Shown here: piece after piece, positions 1 through 5,333 of the stretch
How the letters are laid out: every line of letters starts with the position of its first letter
Numbering within the stretch: position 1 is the stretch's first letter
Assembly: GCF_000282995.1 (NCBI RefSeq)
Contig: NZ_ALEE01000415.1
Coordinates: 1-6,914 of the forward strand
Source: Melaminivora alkalimesophila
GTDB taxonomy: Bacteria > Pseudomonadota > Gammaproteobacteria > Burkholderiales > Burkholderiaceae_C
DNA length: 6,914 bases
Direction: 5' to 3'
Notes under the pieces: generated by a model
What the model was told of the DNA's origin: nothing
Seen by the model: only the letters and a program-made list of their open reading frames with translations
The model's database searches: none
Translations under genes and position numbers: made by a program

Positions 1-452
1 TACCGGCGGGGCGCCGCGCGCAGCTCCTCTTCGGCGCCCAGCGCCACCACCGCGCGCTCGGCCCGGCGGGCCACCGTGCGGCACACATGCGCCTGCGCCG
101 CTGCGCGCGTGCCCGCCGGCAGGATGAACTCCAGCAGGCGCGGCAGCTGCGCGTTGTAGTGCGCCAGCGCCTCGTCGAGCTGCGCCAGCGCCTCGTCCTT
201 GAGCAGCTCGAAGCCCGGGATGGACAGCTCGCCGCCCAGGTTGAACAGCTGGTGCTGCACGTCGACGAGCAGCTCGCGCACGTCCTCGGGCAGCGGCTCG
301 CACAGCAGCAGCCCGATGTGCGAATTGAGCTCGTCCACGTCGCCCATGGCGCACGGCCGGCCGCTCGCCTTGGACACGCGCGTGTTGTTGCCCAGCCCGG
401 TCGTGCCGTCGTCCCCGGTGCGCGTGGCGATCTGTGTCAGGCGGTTACCCAT
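1..452 (-). CDS. PduO-type cob(I)alamin adenosyltransferase, 3' end outside window
   Basis: This enzyme transfers the adenosyl group of ATP to cob(I)alamin to make adenosylcobalamin (coenzyme B12), in the cytoplasm. The 150 residues visible match the PduO/MMAB family. The N-terminal ATP-binding signature TRTGDDGTTGL is at residues 10-20, GDVDELNS at 37-44, FILPAGT at 109-115, and the arginine-rich active-site helix HVCRTVARRAERAVV at about 122-136. The family is usually about 180-190 residues, so roughly the last 35-40 codons lie beyond position 1. The last complete codon in the window is Arg, followed by TA, which fits the usual continuation RYLNRLSD but cannot be confirmed. The ATG at 452-450 is chosen because the purine-rich AAAGGA lies about 9 bases upstream and the N-terminus aligns with the family. 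The gene is divergent from the FAD dehydrogenase. An alternative substrate such as a cobyrinate intermediate is possible. Confidence 0.93.
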   Translation of the reverse strand, partial: MGNRLTQIATRTGDDGTTGLGNNTRVSKASGRPCAMGDVDELNSHIGLLLCEPLPEDVRELLVDVQHQLFNLGGELSIPGFELLKDEALAQLDEALAHYNAQLPRLLEFILPAGTRAAAQAHVCRTVARRAERAVVALGAEEELRAAPRR

Positions 453-461
453 GGCGCGATG

Positions 462-469
462 TCCTTTCC
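462..469 (-). promoter_or_regulatory. Ribosome binding site of the adenosyltransferase gene
   Basis: Read on the minus strand this is GGAAAGGA, about 9 bases before the ATG at 452-450. It is the main reason for choosing that start codon. Confidence 0.65.
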
Positions 470-488
470 TTTGCCAGCCGATCGCGCC

Positions 489-550
489 ATTGTGCTGCAG
501 CCCCTGGGCCAGCGGGCGCGACAGCCCGCAGGCTGCGCGCTTCCTACAAT
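489..550. promoter_or_regulatory. Divergent promoter region (adenosyltransferase / FAD dehydrogenase)
   Basis: The 146 bases between the two divergent starts must hold both promoters. On the plus strand TACAAT at 545-550 is a near-consensus -10 box about 50 bases before the dehydrogenase ATG, but no good -35 box lies at the expected spacing. On the minus strand CACAAT (forward 489-494) is a weaker -10 candidate for the adenosyltransferase. A short inverted repeat, GCGGGC at 512-517 and GCCCGC at 524-529, lies between them and may be no more than GC-rich chance. Only the TACAAT element is reasonably convincing. Confidence 0.4.
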
Positions 551-598
551 GGGCCGACAACCCACCCCCTGCCCGCTTGCCCGGAGATTCGCATCGCC

Positions 599-2017
599 AT
601 GAACGCTCCCACCTCCTTCCACCAGCTGCAACCTGCGCCGCGCCCGGTGCCCGAAGCCTTCCTGCAGGCCCTGGCCGAGCGCTTCGGCAGCCAGTACAGC
701 GCCGCCCTGGCGGTGCGCGAGCAGCACGGGCGCGACGAGGGCTCGCTACAGGCGCCCCCGCCGGCGGCCGTGGTCTTTGCCGAGAGCACGCAGGACGTGC
801 AGGACGCCGTGCGCCTGGCCGCGCAGTATGGCGTGCCAGTGATCCCCTACGGCGCGGGCTCGTCGCTCGAAGGGCACCTGCTGGCCGTTCAGGGCGGCAT
901 CAGCATCGACATGGGCCGCATGAACCGGGTGCTGTCCGTTGACGCCGACGACCTCACCGTGACCGTACAGCCCGGCATCACGCGCAAGCAGCTCAATGAG
1001 GCGATCAAGGACACGGGCCTGTTCTTCCCCATCGACCCCGGCGCCGACGCCAGCATCGGCGGCATGGCCGCCACGCGCGCCAGCGGCACCAACGCCGTGC
1101 GCTACGGCACCATGCGCGAGAACGTGCTGGCGCTGGAGGTGGTCACCGCCCGTGGCGAGGTGATCCGCACCGGCACGCGCGCCAAGAAGAGCAGCGCGGG
1201 CTACGACCTCACGCGCCTGATGGTGGGCAGCGAGGGCACGCTGGGCCTGTTCACCGAGGTCACCGTGCGCCTGTACCCGTTGCCCGAGGCGGTGAGCGCG
1301 GCGATCTGCTCGTTTCCCACCATCGAGGCCGCCGTGCGCACGGTGATCCAGACCATCCAGCTCGGTGTGCCGATCGCGCGCGTGGAGCTCATCGACGCCA
1401 ACAGCGTGCGCATGGTCAACGCCCACAGCAAGCTCCGTCTGCGCGAGGAGCCGCTGCTGCTGATGGAATTCCATGGCTCGCCCGCCGGCGTGCAGGAACA
1501 GGCCGAGGTGGTGCAGGACATTGCGCGCGAATGGGACGGCAACGCGTTTGAATGGGCCACCACGCCCGAGGAGCGCACGCGCCTGTGGACCGCGCGGCAC
1601 AACGCCTACTTTGCCGCCGTACAGAGCCGCCCGGGCTGCAAGGCCATCAGCACCGACACCTGCGTGCCCATCAGCCGCCTGGCCGACTGCCTGCTCGACT
1701 CCGTGGCCGAGGCCGACGCGAGCGGCATCCCCTACTTCCTGGTGGGCCACGTGGGCGACGGCAACTTCCACTTCGGCTACCTGCTGGACCCGGCCGTCCC
1801 CGCCGAGCGCGAGACAGCCGAGCGGCTCAACCACCAGCTCGTGGCGCGCGCGCTGCGCCTGGGCGGCACCTGCACCGGCGAGCACGGCGTGGGCGTGCAC
1901 AAGATGGGCTTCCTGGTGGACGAGGCCGGCGAGGGCGCGGTGGAGATGATGCGCGCCATCAAGCGCGCGCTGGACCCGCAGAACATCCTCAATCCGGGCA
2001 AGATCTTCGCGCTATAG
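599..2017 (+). CDS. FAD-binding oxidoreductase, D-lactate dehydrogenase (cytochrome)/GlcD type
   Basis: The 472-residue protein belongs to the vanillyl-alcohol-oxidase-fold flavoproteins that oxidise D-2-hydroxyacids (D-lactate, possibly glycolate or longer acids) and pass electrons to a cytochrome, quinone or flavoprotein acceptor. The FAD-binding PCMH domain covers about residues 52-232, with the pyrophosphate-binding PYGAGSSLEGH at 83-93, the glycine-rich DPGADASIGGMAATRASGT at 146-164, and MVGSEGTLG at 208-216. The C-terminal FAD-oxidase domain (about 234-470) contains the metal/substrate motif HVGDGNFH at 384-391, TGEHGVG at 426-432, and the typical end DPQNILNPGKIF at 459-470. No signal peptide or membrane segment is visible. 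The frame is open upstream to 434, but those codons overlap the divergent gene's start region and are unlike the family. I therefore chose the ATG at 599, with GGAG at 582-585 as a rather distant ribosome binding site. Length and motifs resemble D-lactate dehydrogenase (LDHD/DLD1-like) more than a GlcD with GlcE/GlcF partners, which are absent here. The exact substrate is inferred. Confidence 0.92.
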   Translation: MNAPTSFHQLQPAPRPVPEAFLQALAERFGSQYSAALAVREQHGRDEGSLQAPPPAAVVFAESTQDVQDAVRLAAQYGVPVIPYGAGSSLEGHLLAVQGGISIDMGRMNRVLSVDADDLTVTVQPGITRKQLNEAIKDTGLFFPIDPGADASIGGMAATRASGTNAVRYGTMRENVLALEVVTARGEVIRTGTRAKKSSAGYDLTRLMVGSEGTLGLFTEVTVRLYPLPEAVSAAICSFPTIEAAVRTVIQTIQLGVPIARVELIDANSVRMVNAHSKLRLREEPLLLMEFHGSPAGVQEQAEVVQDIAREWDGNAFEWATTPEERTRLWTARHNAYFAAVQSRPGCKAISTDTCVPISRLADCLLDSVAEADASGIPYFLVGHVGDGNFHFGYLLDPAVPAERETAERLNHQLVARALRLGGTCTGEHGVGVHKMGFLVDEAGEGAVEMMRAIKRALDPQNILNPGKIFAL

Positions 2018-2044
2018 CCTGCACCGCGGCGGCCGCGCGGCCAC

Positions 2045-2096
2045 TCCTGATTCAATAGCTGCAAGCGCTTGCTGCATAAGCGCTAGGGCCTTTTTT
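2045..2096 (+). repeat. Intergenic repeat copy 1 (ATAGCTG-N18-GCGCTRG family)
   Basis: The sequence starts TCCTGATTCAATAGCTG and contains the core ATAGCTG (2055-2061), an 18-base spacer, and GCGCTAG (2080-2086). It shares this architecture with copies at 3969-4015 (same orientation) and 6280-6326 (inverted). It begins 28 bases after the stop codon of the FAD dehydrogenase. Similar elements are, as far as I recall, scattered between genes in Comamonadaceae genomes. No transposase or other mobility gene is associated with it. Confidence 0.75.
2064..2096 (+). terminator. Possible terminator of the FAD dehydrogenase, formed by repeat copy 1
   Basis: AGCGCTT (2064-2070) and AAGCGCT (2078-2084) form a 7-bp stem with a 7-base loop. 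Six T residues follow at 2091-2096, six bases after the stem. The gap between stem and T-run is longer than in a textbook rho-independent terminator, so efficiency is uncertain. No better plus-strand terminator is visible in this convergent gap. Confidence 0.45.
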
Positions 2097-2137
2097 ACCC
2101 TTGTTTTCCGCACAACGGGCCCGAGCGCGCGGGCAAT

Positions 2138-2166
2138 AAAAAGCCCAGCCGGTCCGCGGCTGGGCT
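2138..2166 (-). terminator. Rho-independent terminator of the wrbA gene
   Basis: Read on the minus strand, AGCCCAGCC (forward 2158-2166) pairs with GGCTGGGCT (forward 2142-2150) in a 9-bp stem around a 7-base loop. The stem runs straight into TTTTT (forward 2138-2142). It lies about 60 bases after the stop of the WrbA gene. This is the clearest terminator in the window. The stem could also act in the plus direction, but lacks a T-run on that side. Confidence 0.85.
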
Positions 2167-2201
2167 GGGGGCAGGCGCTCCACCACCCGGCACCACGCGG
2201 A

Positions 2202-2225
2202 CCACGCCGCGCGGCACCGGCGTGG
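2202..2225 (-). other. GC-rich hairpin immediately after the wrbA stop codon
   Basis: CCACGCCG (2202-2209) and CGGCGTGG (2218-2225) are perfect 8-base arms around an 8-base loop. The hairpin ends 2 bases short of the WrbA stop codon and about 35 bases before the main terminator stem. It lacks a T-run, so by itself it would be an RNA stem at the 3' end of the message rather than an intrinsic terminator. A role in mRNA stability is inference. Confidence 0.5.
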
Positions 2226-2227
2226 CT

Positions 2228-2830
2228 TCAGGCGCCGAACAGCTTGTTGGCCGTCTCGGCCACCAGACGGCCCTGGAAGCGTGCGCCGTCCAGCTCGGTC
2301 GCGCTGGGCTGGCGCTGGCCCTGGCCGCCGGCGATGGTGGTCGCACCGTAGGGGGCGCCGCCCACCACTTCGTCCAGCGTCATCTGGCCCTGGAAGCTGT
2401 AGGGCAGCCCCACGATCACCATGCCGAAGTGCAGCAGGTTGGTGATGATGGAAAACAGCGTCGTCTCCTGCCCGCCGTGCTGCGTGGCGGTGGAGGTGAA
2501 CGCCGCGCCCACCTTGCCGTTGAGGGCGCCGCGCGCCCACAGGCCGCCCGCCTGGTCGAGGAAGCTGCCCATCTGCGAGGGCATGCGGCCAAAGCGCGTG
2601 GGCGCGCCGACGATGATCGCGTCGTAGTTTTCCAGCTCGGCCACGGTGGCGACGGGTGCGGACTGGTCCAGCTTGAAGTGCGCGGACCGGGCGATCTCCT
2701 GCGGCACCGTTTCGGGCACGCGCTTCACGTCCACCGTGGCACCGGCAGAGCGCGCGCCTTCGGCGACGGCCTGCGCCATGGTTTCGAGATGGCCGTAAGT
2801 CGAGTAGTAGAGAACGAGTACCTTGGACAT
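2228..2830 (-). CDS. wrbA: NAD(P)H:quinone oxidoreductase, WrbA family (type IV)
   Basis: The 200-residue protein is a full-length WrbA, an FMN-binding flavodoxin-fold enzyme. It reduces quinones by two electrons using NAD(P)H, which avoids semiquinone radicals, and in known members it is a cytoplasmic tetramer. The FMN phosphate loop [12 protein letters not shown] is at residues 8-19. [11 protein letters not shown] at 77-87 and [13 protein letters not shown] at 113-125 are characteristic WrbA segments that contact the flavin, and [12 protein letters not shown] at 157-168 is the typical late motif. The ATG at 2830 is preceded by AAAAGGGAAA on the minus strand at a good distance, so the start is secure. 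The gene lies 138 bases downstream of chaC on the same strand with no terminator between them. A clear intrinsic terminator follows the stop. Confidence 0.96.
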   Translation of the reverse strand: MSKVLVLYYSTYGHLETMAQAVAEGARSAGATVDVKRVPETVPQEIARSAHFKLDQSAPVATVAELENYDAIIVGAPTRFGRMPSQMGSFLDQAGGLWARGALNGKVGAAFTSTATQHGGQETTLFSIITNLLHFGMVIVGLPYSFQGQMTLDEVVGGAPYGATTIAGGQGQRQPSATELDGARFQGRLVAETANKLFGA

Positions 2831-2850
2831 GACTTTCCCTTTTCAAGAAC

Positions 2851-2868
2851 GCTTGTGCAGCCACAAGC
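2851..2868. promoter_or_regulatory. Inverted repeat just upstream of wrbA
   Basis: GCTTGTG (2851-2857) and CACAAGC (2862-2868) are perfect 7-base arms separated by CAGC. The repeat lies 20 bases upstream of the WrbA start codon, immediately before the ribosome binding site. It could be a protein-binding operator or a stem-loop in the 5' untranslated RNA. I see no convincing -35/-10 pair in the 138-bp gap, which leaves open whether wrbA has its own promoter. Confidence 0.4.
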
Positions 2869-2968
2869 AGCATGGCAGGCAGCGCGCGCAGCACCCCGCC
2901 GCCTTCATGGGCCAGCACACGGTGGCACCCCGCTCCAGCAGGCTCCACCGGCACTGGTTCGATCTCAC

Positions 2969-3712
2969 TTAACCACCCCGGTCCTGCGCCGCGCGGTGCG
3001 CGCGCACCCGGGCAGCCAGGCAGCGCACGTAGTCATCGCGGATGCCCAAGAGGTCGAGTTGGCACGCCAGCTGGTCCAGGTAGTCGCGGTTGCTGCCCAC
3101 GCTGCCCTGCGCGCTGGCGATGATGGCCGCGGTGTCGTCCAGCGACAGCCCGCCGCGGTGCAGCGGGTGCGCGGTGTTGGCGGACAGCACCAGCGCGCGC
3201 ACACCGCCCTGCGGCGTGTGCAGCGGTTGAAAGCCCGGGCAGTAGCTGCCGTGGATCATTTCGCGCCGCCACAGCATGCGCGACTCGCGCTCCAGCAGCG
3301 CCTGCGGAATGCGGAATGCCAACCCCTCGCAGTCACCCACGCCGCGCTGCAGCGTGAGCACCAGCCCCGGGCTGTCGGGTGTACCGCGGCCGATCGTGGT
3401 GGCCAGCGCGAAGCGGCGCGCATGGTCCGCGAGCCGGGCGCGGCGCACCTCGTCAAAGTGGATGGCGGGGTTCCACATCAGCGAGCCGTAAGCAAACACC
3501 CAGAGGTCGCACCCCTCGCTCTGCGCCAGCACGGCCTGGCGTGAGCGCTCGACCACGTCATCGGGCAGCCGCCAGTCGGCGGACAGGCCCTGCTGGCGCG
3601 CCTGCGCATCCCAGGCGGCGAGCACCTCGTCGGTCAGGCGCAGCCCGCTGGCCTGGGGCGGCGTGAGCCGTCCTTGCAGTTGGGGGAGGTGCCTGAAGGC
3701 GTGGGGTTCCAT
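2969..3712 (-). CDS. chaC: Gamma-glutamylcyclotransferase, ChaC family
   Basis: The family cleaves glutathione to 5-oxoproline and Cys-Gly in the cytoplasm. The 247-residue protein has the substrate-binding motif YGSLMW at 75-80, in the context WVFAYGSLMWNP. The expected catalytic glutamate is E151 in WRREMIHGSYCPGF, which corresponds to the REMxxGxY segment of bacterial ChaC and the NVREAVLGGY segment of the human enzymes. LHRGGLS and the C-terminal YLDQLACQLDLLGIRDDYV are also typical. The N-terminal 70 residues before the fold resemble the extension in E. coli ChaC. The ATG at 3712 is preferred over a GTG at 3790: it begins at the family-like MEPHAFRHLP, and the best promoter would start RNA almost at 3790. 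However, no Shine-Dalgarno sequence is visible before 3712, so the start is only moderately certain. The product name rests on motifs; glutathione specificity is inferred from the family. Confidence 0.92.
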   Translation of the reverse strand: MEPHAFRHLPQLQGRLTPPQASGLRLTDEVLAAWDAQARQQGLSADWRLPDDVVERSRQAVLAQSEGCDLWVFAYGSLMWNPAIHFDEVRRARLADHARRFALATTIGRGTPDSPGLVLTLQRGVGDCEGLAFRIPQALLERESRMLWRREMIHGSYCPGFQPLHTPQGGVRALVLSANTAHPLHRGGLSLDDTAAIIASAQGSVGSNRDYLDQLACQLDLLGIRDDYVRCLAARVRAHRAAQDRGG

Positions 3713-3798
3713 GGTTGGGGTCGAAGCAGAACCGGGGGAAGGAGCGGGCCCGTACGCTGGAGAACGGCGCGGCGGCGCGCCGCTCTTCACTGCGGTTC

Positions 3799-3827
3799 AC
3801 TGTATTTCGCATCCACCGCTTGATCAA
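3799..3827 (-). promoter_or_regulatory. Candidate sigma-70 promoter of chaC
   Basis: On the minus strand TTGATC (forward 3822-3827) and TACAGT (forward 3799-3804) are separated by exactly 17 bases, each matching 4 of 6 consensus positions. Transcription would start near 3792, giving a leader of about 80 bases before the ATG at 3712. It lies in a locally A/T-richer segment, as expected for a promoter. Confidence 0.5.
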
Positions 3828-3850
3828 TGGGCCAGAGCGCATCACACCGT

Positions 3851-3873
3851 CCTGCATAACGGCCGAATGCAGG
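3851..3873. repeat. Inverted repeat upstream of the chaC promoter
   Basis: CCTGCAT (3851-3857) and ATGCAGG (3867-3873) are perfect 7-base arms with a 9-base spacer, AACGGCCGA. The repeat is 23 bases upstream of the candidate -35 box of chaC, where an activator might bind. It has no T-run, so it is unlikely to be a terminator. Confidence 0.4.
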
Positions 3874-3968
3874 CTGCGACGAACGCTTGCCGCCCCGCGC
3901 CCAGCGGCAGGGGAACCGCCAAGCCGGTATGCGCGGCGCAGGGCTTGCCCTGGAGGGCGCGCCATCGC

Positions 3969-4015
3969 TCCTGTTTCAATAGCTGTTAGCGCTTGCTACG
4001 TATGCGCTGGAAGCC
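3969..4015 (+). repeat. Intergenic repeat copy 2 (ATAGCTG-N18-GCGCTRG family)
   Basis: This copy starts TCCTGTTTCAATAGCTG and carries the core ATAGCTG (3979-3985), an 18-base spacer, and GCGCTGG (4004-4010). From the opening TCCTG through AGCGCTTGCT it is nearly identical to copy 1. It lies directly downstream of the minus-strand MFS gene, whose stop codon is at 4027-4029. The potential stem is weaker than in copy 1, and no T-run follows in either direction. Confidence 0.75.
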
Positions 4016-4026
4016 CCCGGCACCTA

Positions 4027-5268
4027 TCACGCAGCCTGCGCCTGGCGCCGTGCCACGCCACCGCCCACCAGTGCCGCCGAGACCACACTCAGCACCAGCG
4101 CCAGGGCCGAGCCGTAGAAGATGTCGGCGGTCTGCCCGCGGTCCAGCAGCACGCCAAACAACGGCGCCGCGACGGAAAAGCCCAGGTCCAGCCCCGAATA
4201 CACCGTGCCGTACACGCGGCCCGTGGCGCCGGGGGGCGCGGCGCGCTTGATGAGCATGTCGCGCGACGGGCCGGCAATGCCCACGCCCATGCCCGCCAGC
4301 GCCGCCACGGCCAGCGCCACCGTGCCGGGCAGTGCGCCCAGCCCCACCAGCACCAGCAGCGCGGCGGAGGCCATCAGGCAGATGCTGATGGTCTTTTCCA
4401 GCCGCACCACGCGGCCCACGAGGAAGCCCCCTATCACCATGCCCACGGCGCTGCACAGCATGTAGCCCGTGACCACCATGGAGGTCAGCGACAGCGGCAT
4501 GTCGTACATCCGCTGCAGCGCCGGGGCGGCAAAGCTCTGGATGGCGCTGAGCGAGCAGGTGCTCCAGAAGAAGAACGAGAAGCACAGCCACACGGCCGGC
4601 AGCTTGAGGAAGGCCATGGGGTGTTCCTGCGCGTGCGCGCTGCCCGTGGCGCCCTTGGCCGGCGCATGCGCCCAGGCGCCCTGGCGATCGTCCAGCGCGT
4701 CGCGGTTCCACACCATGACGGCCAGCACCACCAGCGCCAGCGCACCGCCGCTCAGGCAGGCCATGCGCCAGGATCCCGTGGCCGTGGCGATGCCCGCCAT
4801 GAACAGCGGCGCGGTGGCCCAGCCCAGGTTGCCCGAGATGCCGTGCACCGAGAAGCCGTGGCCCAGCCGCGCGGGCGACACACGCTTGTTAAGGATGGTG
4901 AAGTCCACCGGGTGGAACGGCGCATTGCCCAGGCCCGCCAGCACCGACGCCACCACCAGGCCGAGGTAGCCGCTGGCGCTGCCCGCGGTGAGGCCCGCCA
5001 GCGCAAAGCTGGCCAGCGCGGCGAACAGCACCGGGCGTGCGCCCACGCGGTCCACCAGGAAGCCCGACAGCGCCTGGCCCACTCCGGAAACCACAAAGAA
5101 CACCGAGACCAGCAGCCCCAGTTCGGAATAGCTGTAGCCGAACTCCGCGATCAGGAAAGGAAACAGCGGCGGCAGCAGCAGGTGAAAGAAGTGCGAGGAG
5201 CCGTGCGCAAGGCCGATCAGGCCAATGGTGCGCGCGTCCTGGCGCAGGGTGGGGACAGCAGTCGTCAT
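4027..5268 (-). CDS. MFS transporter, fosmidomycin-resistance (Fsr)-like efflux family
   Basis: The 413-residue inner-membrane protein has the hydrophobicity pattern of a 12-helix major facilitator transporter. An N-terminal half (about residues 12-188) and a C-terminal half (about 223-405) are joined by a hydrophilic loop at about 189-222. The first segment HFFHLLLPPLFPFL at 27-40, the motif-A-like GFLVDRVGARPVL at 69-81, GLGNAPFHPVDF at 112-123, and the SVHGISGNLG region at 140-149 resemble the Fsr branch of drug-efflux MFS proteins. The substrate cannot be read from the sequence. Start choice: ATGs at 5274 and 5268 are both possible; 5268 has an AAGA at about the right distance, but neither ribosome site is strong. 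The gene is divergent from the AraC regulator, 65 bases apart, and is probably controlled by it. Confidence 0.88.
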   Translation of the reverse strand: MTTAVPTLRQDARTIGLIGLAHGSSHFFHLLLPPLFPFLIAEFGYSYSELGLLVSVFFVVSGVGQALSGFLVDRVGARPVLFAALASFALAGLTAGSASGYLGLVVASVLAGLGNAPFHPVDFTILNKRVSPARLGHGFSVHGISGNLGWATAPLFMAGIATATGSWRMACLSGGALALVVLAVMVWNRDALDDRQGAWAHAPAKGATGSAHAQEHPMAFLKLPAVWLCFSFFFWSTCSLSAIQSFAAPALQRMYDMPLSLTSMVVTGYMLCSAVGMVIGGFLVGRVVRLEKTISICLMASAALLVLVGLGALPGTVALAVAALAGMGVGIAGPSRDMLIKRAAPPGATGRVYGTVYSGLDLGFSVAAPLFGVLLDRGQTADIFYGSALALVLSVVSAALVGGGVARRQAQAA

Positions 5269-5333
5269 GGGCATGATCTTAGGCAAGGCAGTCGCGGCCG
5301 ATATACGATAGTCGGCCAATTGCTGTCGTGATC
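5269..5333. promoter_or_regulatory. Shared divergent promoter/operator of MFS gene and AraC regulator
   Basis: This is the only space for both promoters. A dyad, GGCCGA (5296-5301) and TCGGCC (5312-5317), flanks the A/T-rich segment TATACGATAG, which contains -10-like elements on both strands: TACGAT (5304-5309) on plus, and TATATC (forward 5300-5305) on minus with ACGACA 18 bases upstream. Outside it, GATCATGCC occurs as an inverted pair at 5270-5278 (minus) and 5330-5338 (plus), each covering an ATG. A regulator bound at the inner dyad could control both genes. The promoter boxes are weak matches and the operator role is inferred. Confidence 0.5.

Larger units (their letters stand above)
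3713..4026. other. 314-bp non-coding stretch between chaC and the MFS gene
   Basis: No frame here looks like protein. Apparent open frames are antisense or out-of-frame extensions of the flanking genes, rich in Arg, Pro and His. The stretch is less uniformly GC-rich in its middle part (about 3790-3870) than the genes around it. It holds the candidate chaC promoter (3799-3827), a perfect inverted repeat (3851-3873) and repeat copy 2 (3969-4015). I see nothing recognisable in 3875-3965 apart from short GC-rich palindromes. Confidence 0.6.

Noticed and set aside
434..598. N-terminal extension of the FAD dehydrogenase to a start at 434
   Set aside because: It would overlap the start of the divergent adenosyltransferase and cover the TACAAT promoter element, and it adds 55 residues unlike the family.
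746..1900. Long open frame (384 codons) on the minus strand inside the FAD dehydrogenase gene
   Set aside because: The plus strand encodes a clear flavoprotein with all family motifs. The antisense product is His/Ala/Gly/Arg-rich with no recognisable domain, as expected from high GC content and few stop codons.
2031..2042. Palindrome GGCCGCGCGGCC after the FAD dehydrogenase stop codon
   Set aside because: It is a short, purely GC palindrome with no loop and no T-run, so it is not distinguishable from background.
2052..2954. Open frame of 300 codons on the minus strand overlapping wrbA in another frame
   Set aside because: It runs through the wrbA terminator and overlaps a full-length, motif-complete WrbA with a good ribosome binding site. 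Its product is Arg/Gly-rich without domains.
2222..3544. Open frame of 440 codons on the plus strand across wrbA and chaC
   Set aside because: It is antisense to two well-identified genes and to the gap between them, with His/Arg/Gln-rich composition typical of GC-driven shadow frames.
3713..3790. GTG at 3790 as the start of chaC
   Set aside because: It has no ribosome binding site and would lie about 2 bases from the predicted transcript start. The added 26 residues are low-complexity. A leaderless start cannot be fully excluded.
3939..3952. Palindrome CAGGGCTTGCCCTG as an operator or terminator
   Set aside because: The arms are 6 bp with a 2-base centre, there is no T-run and no nearby start, and such GC-rich palindromes are expected by chance here.
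3715..5331. Open frame of 538 codons on the plus strand antisense to the MFS gene
   Set aside because: It is extremely rich in His, Gln, Arg and Ala and matches no family. The minus strand has a proper 12-helix transporter over the same span.
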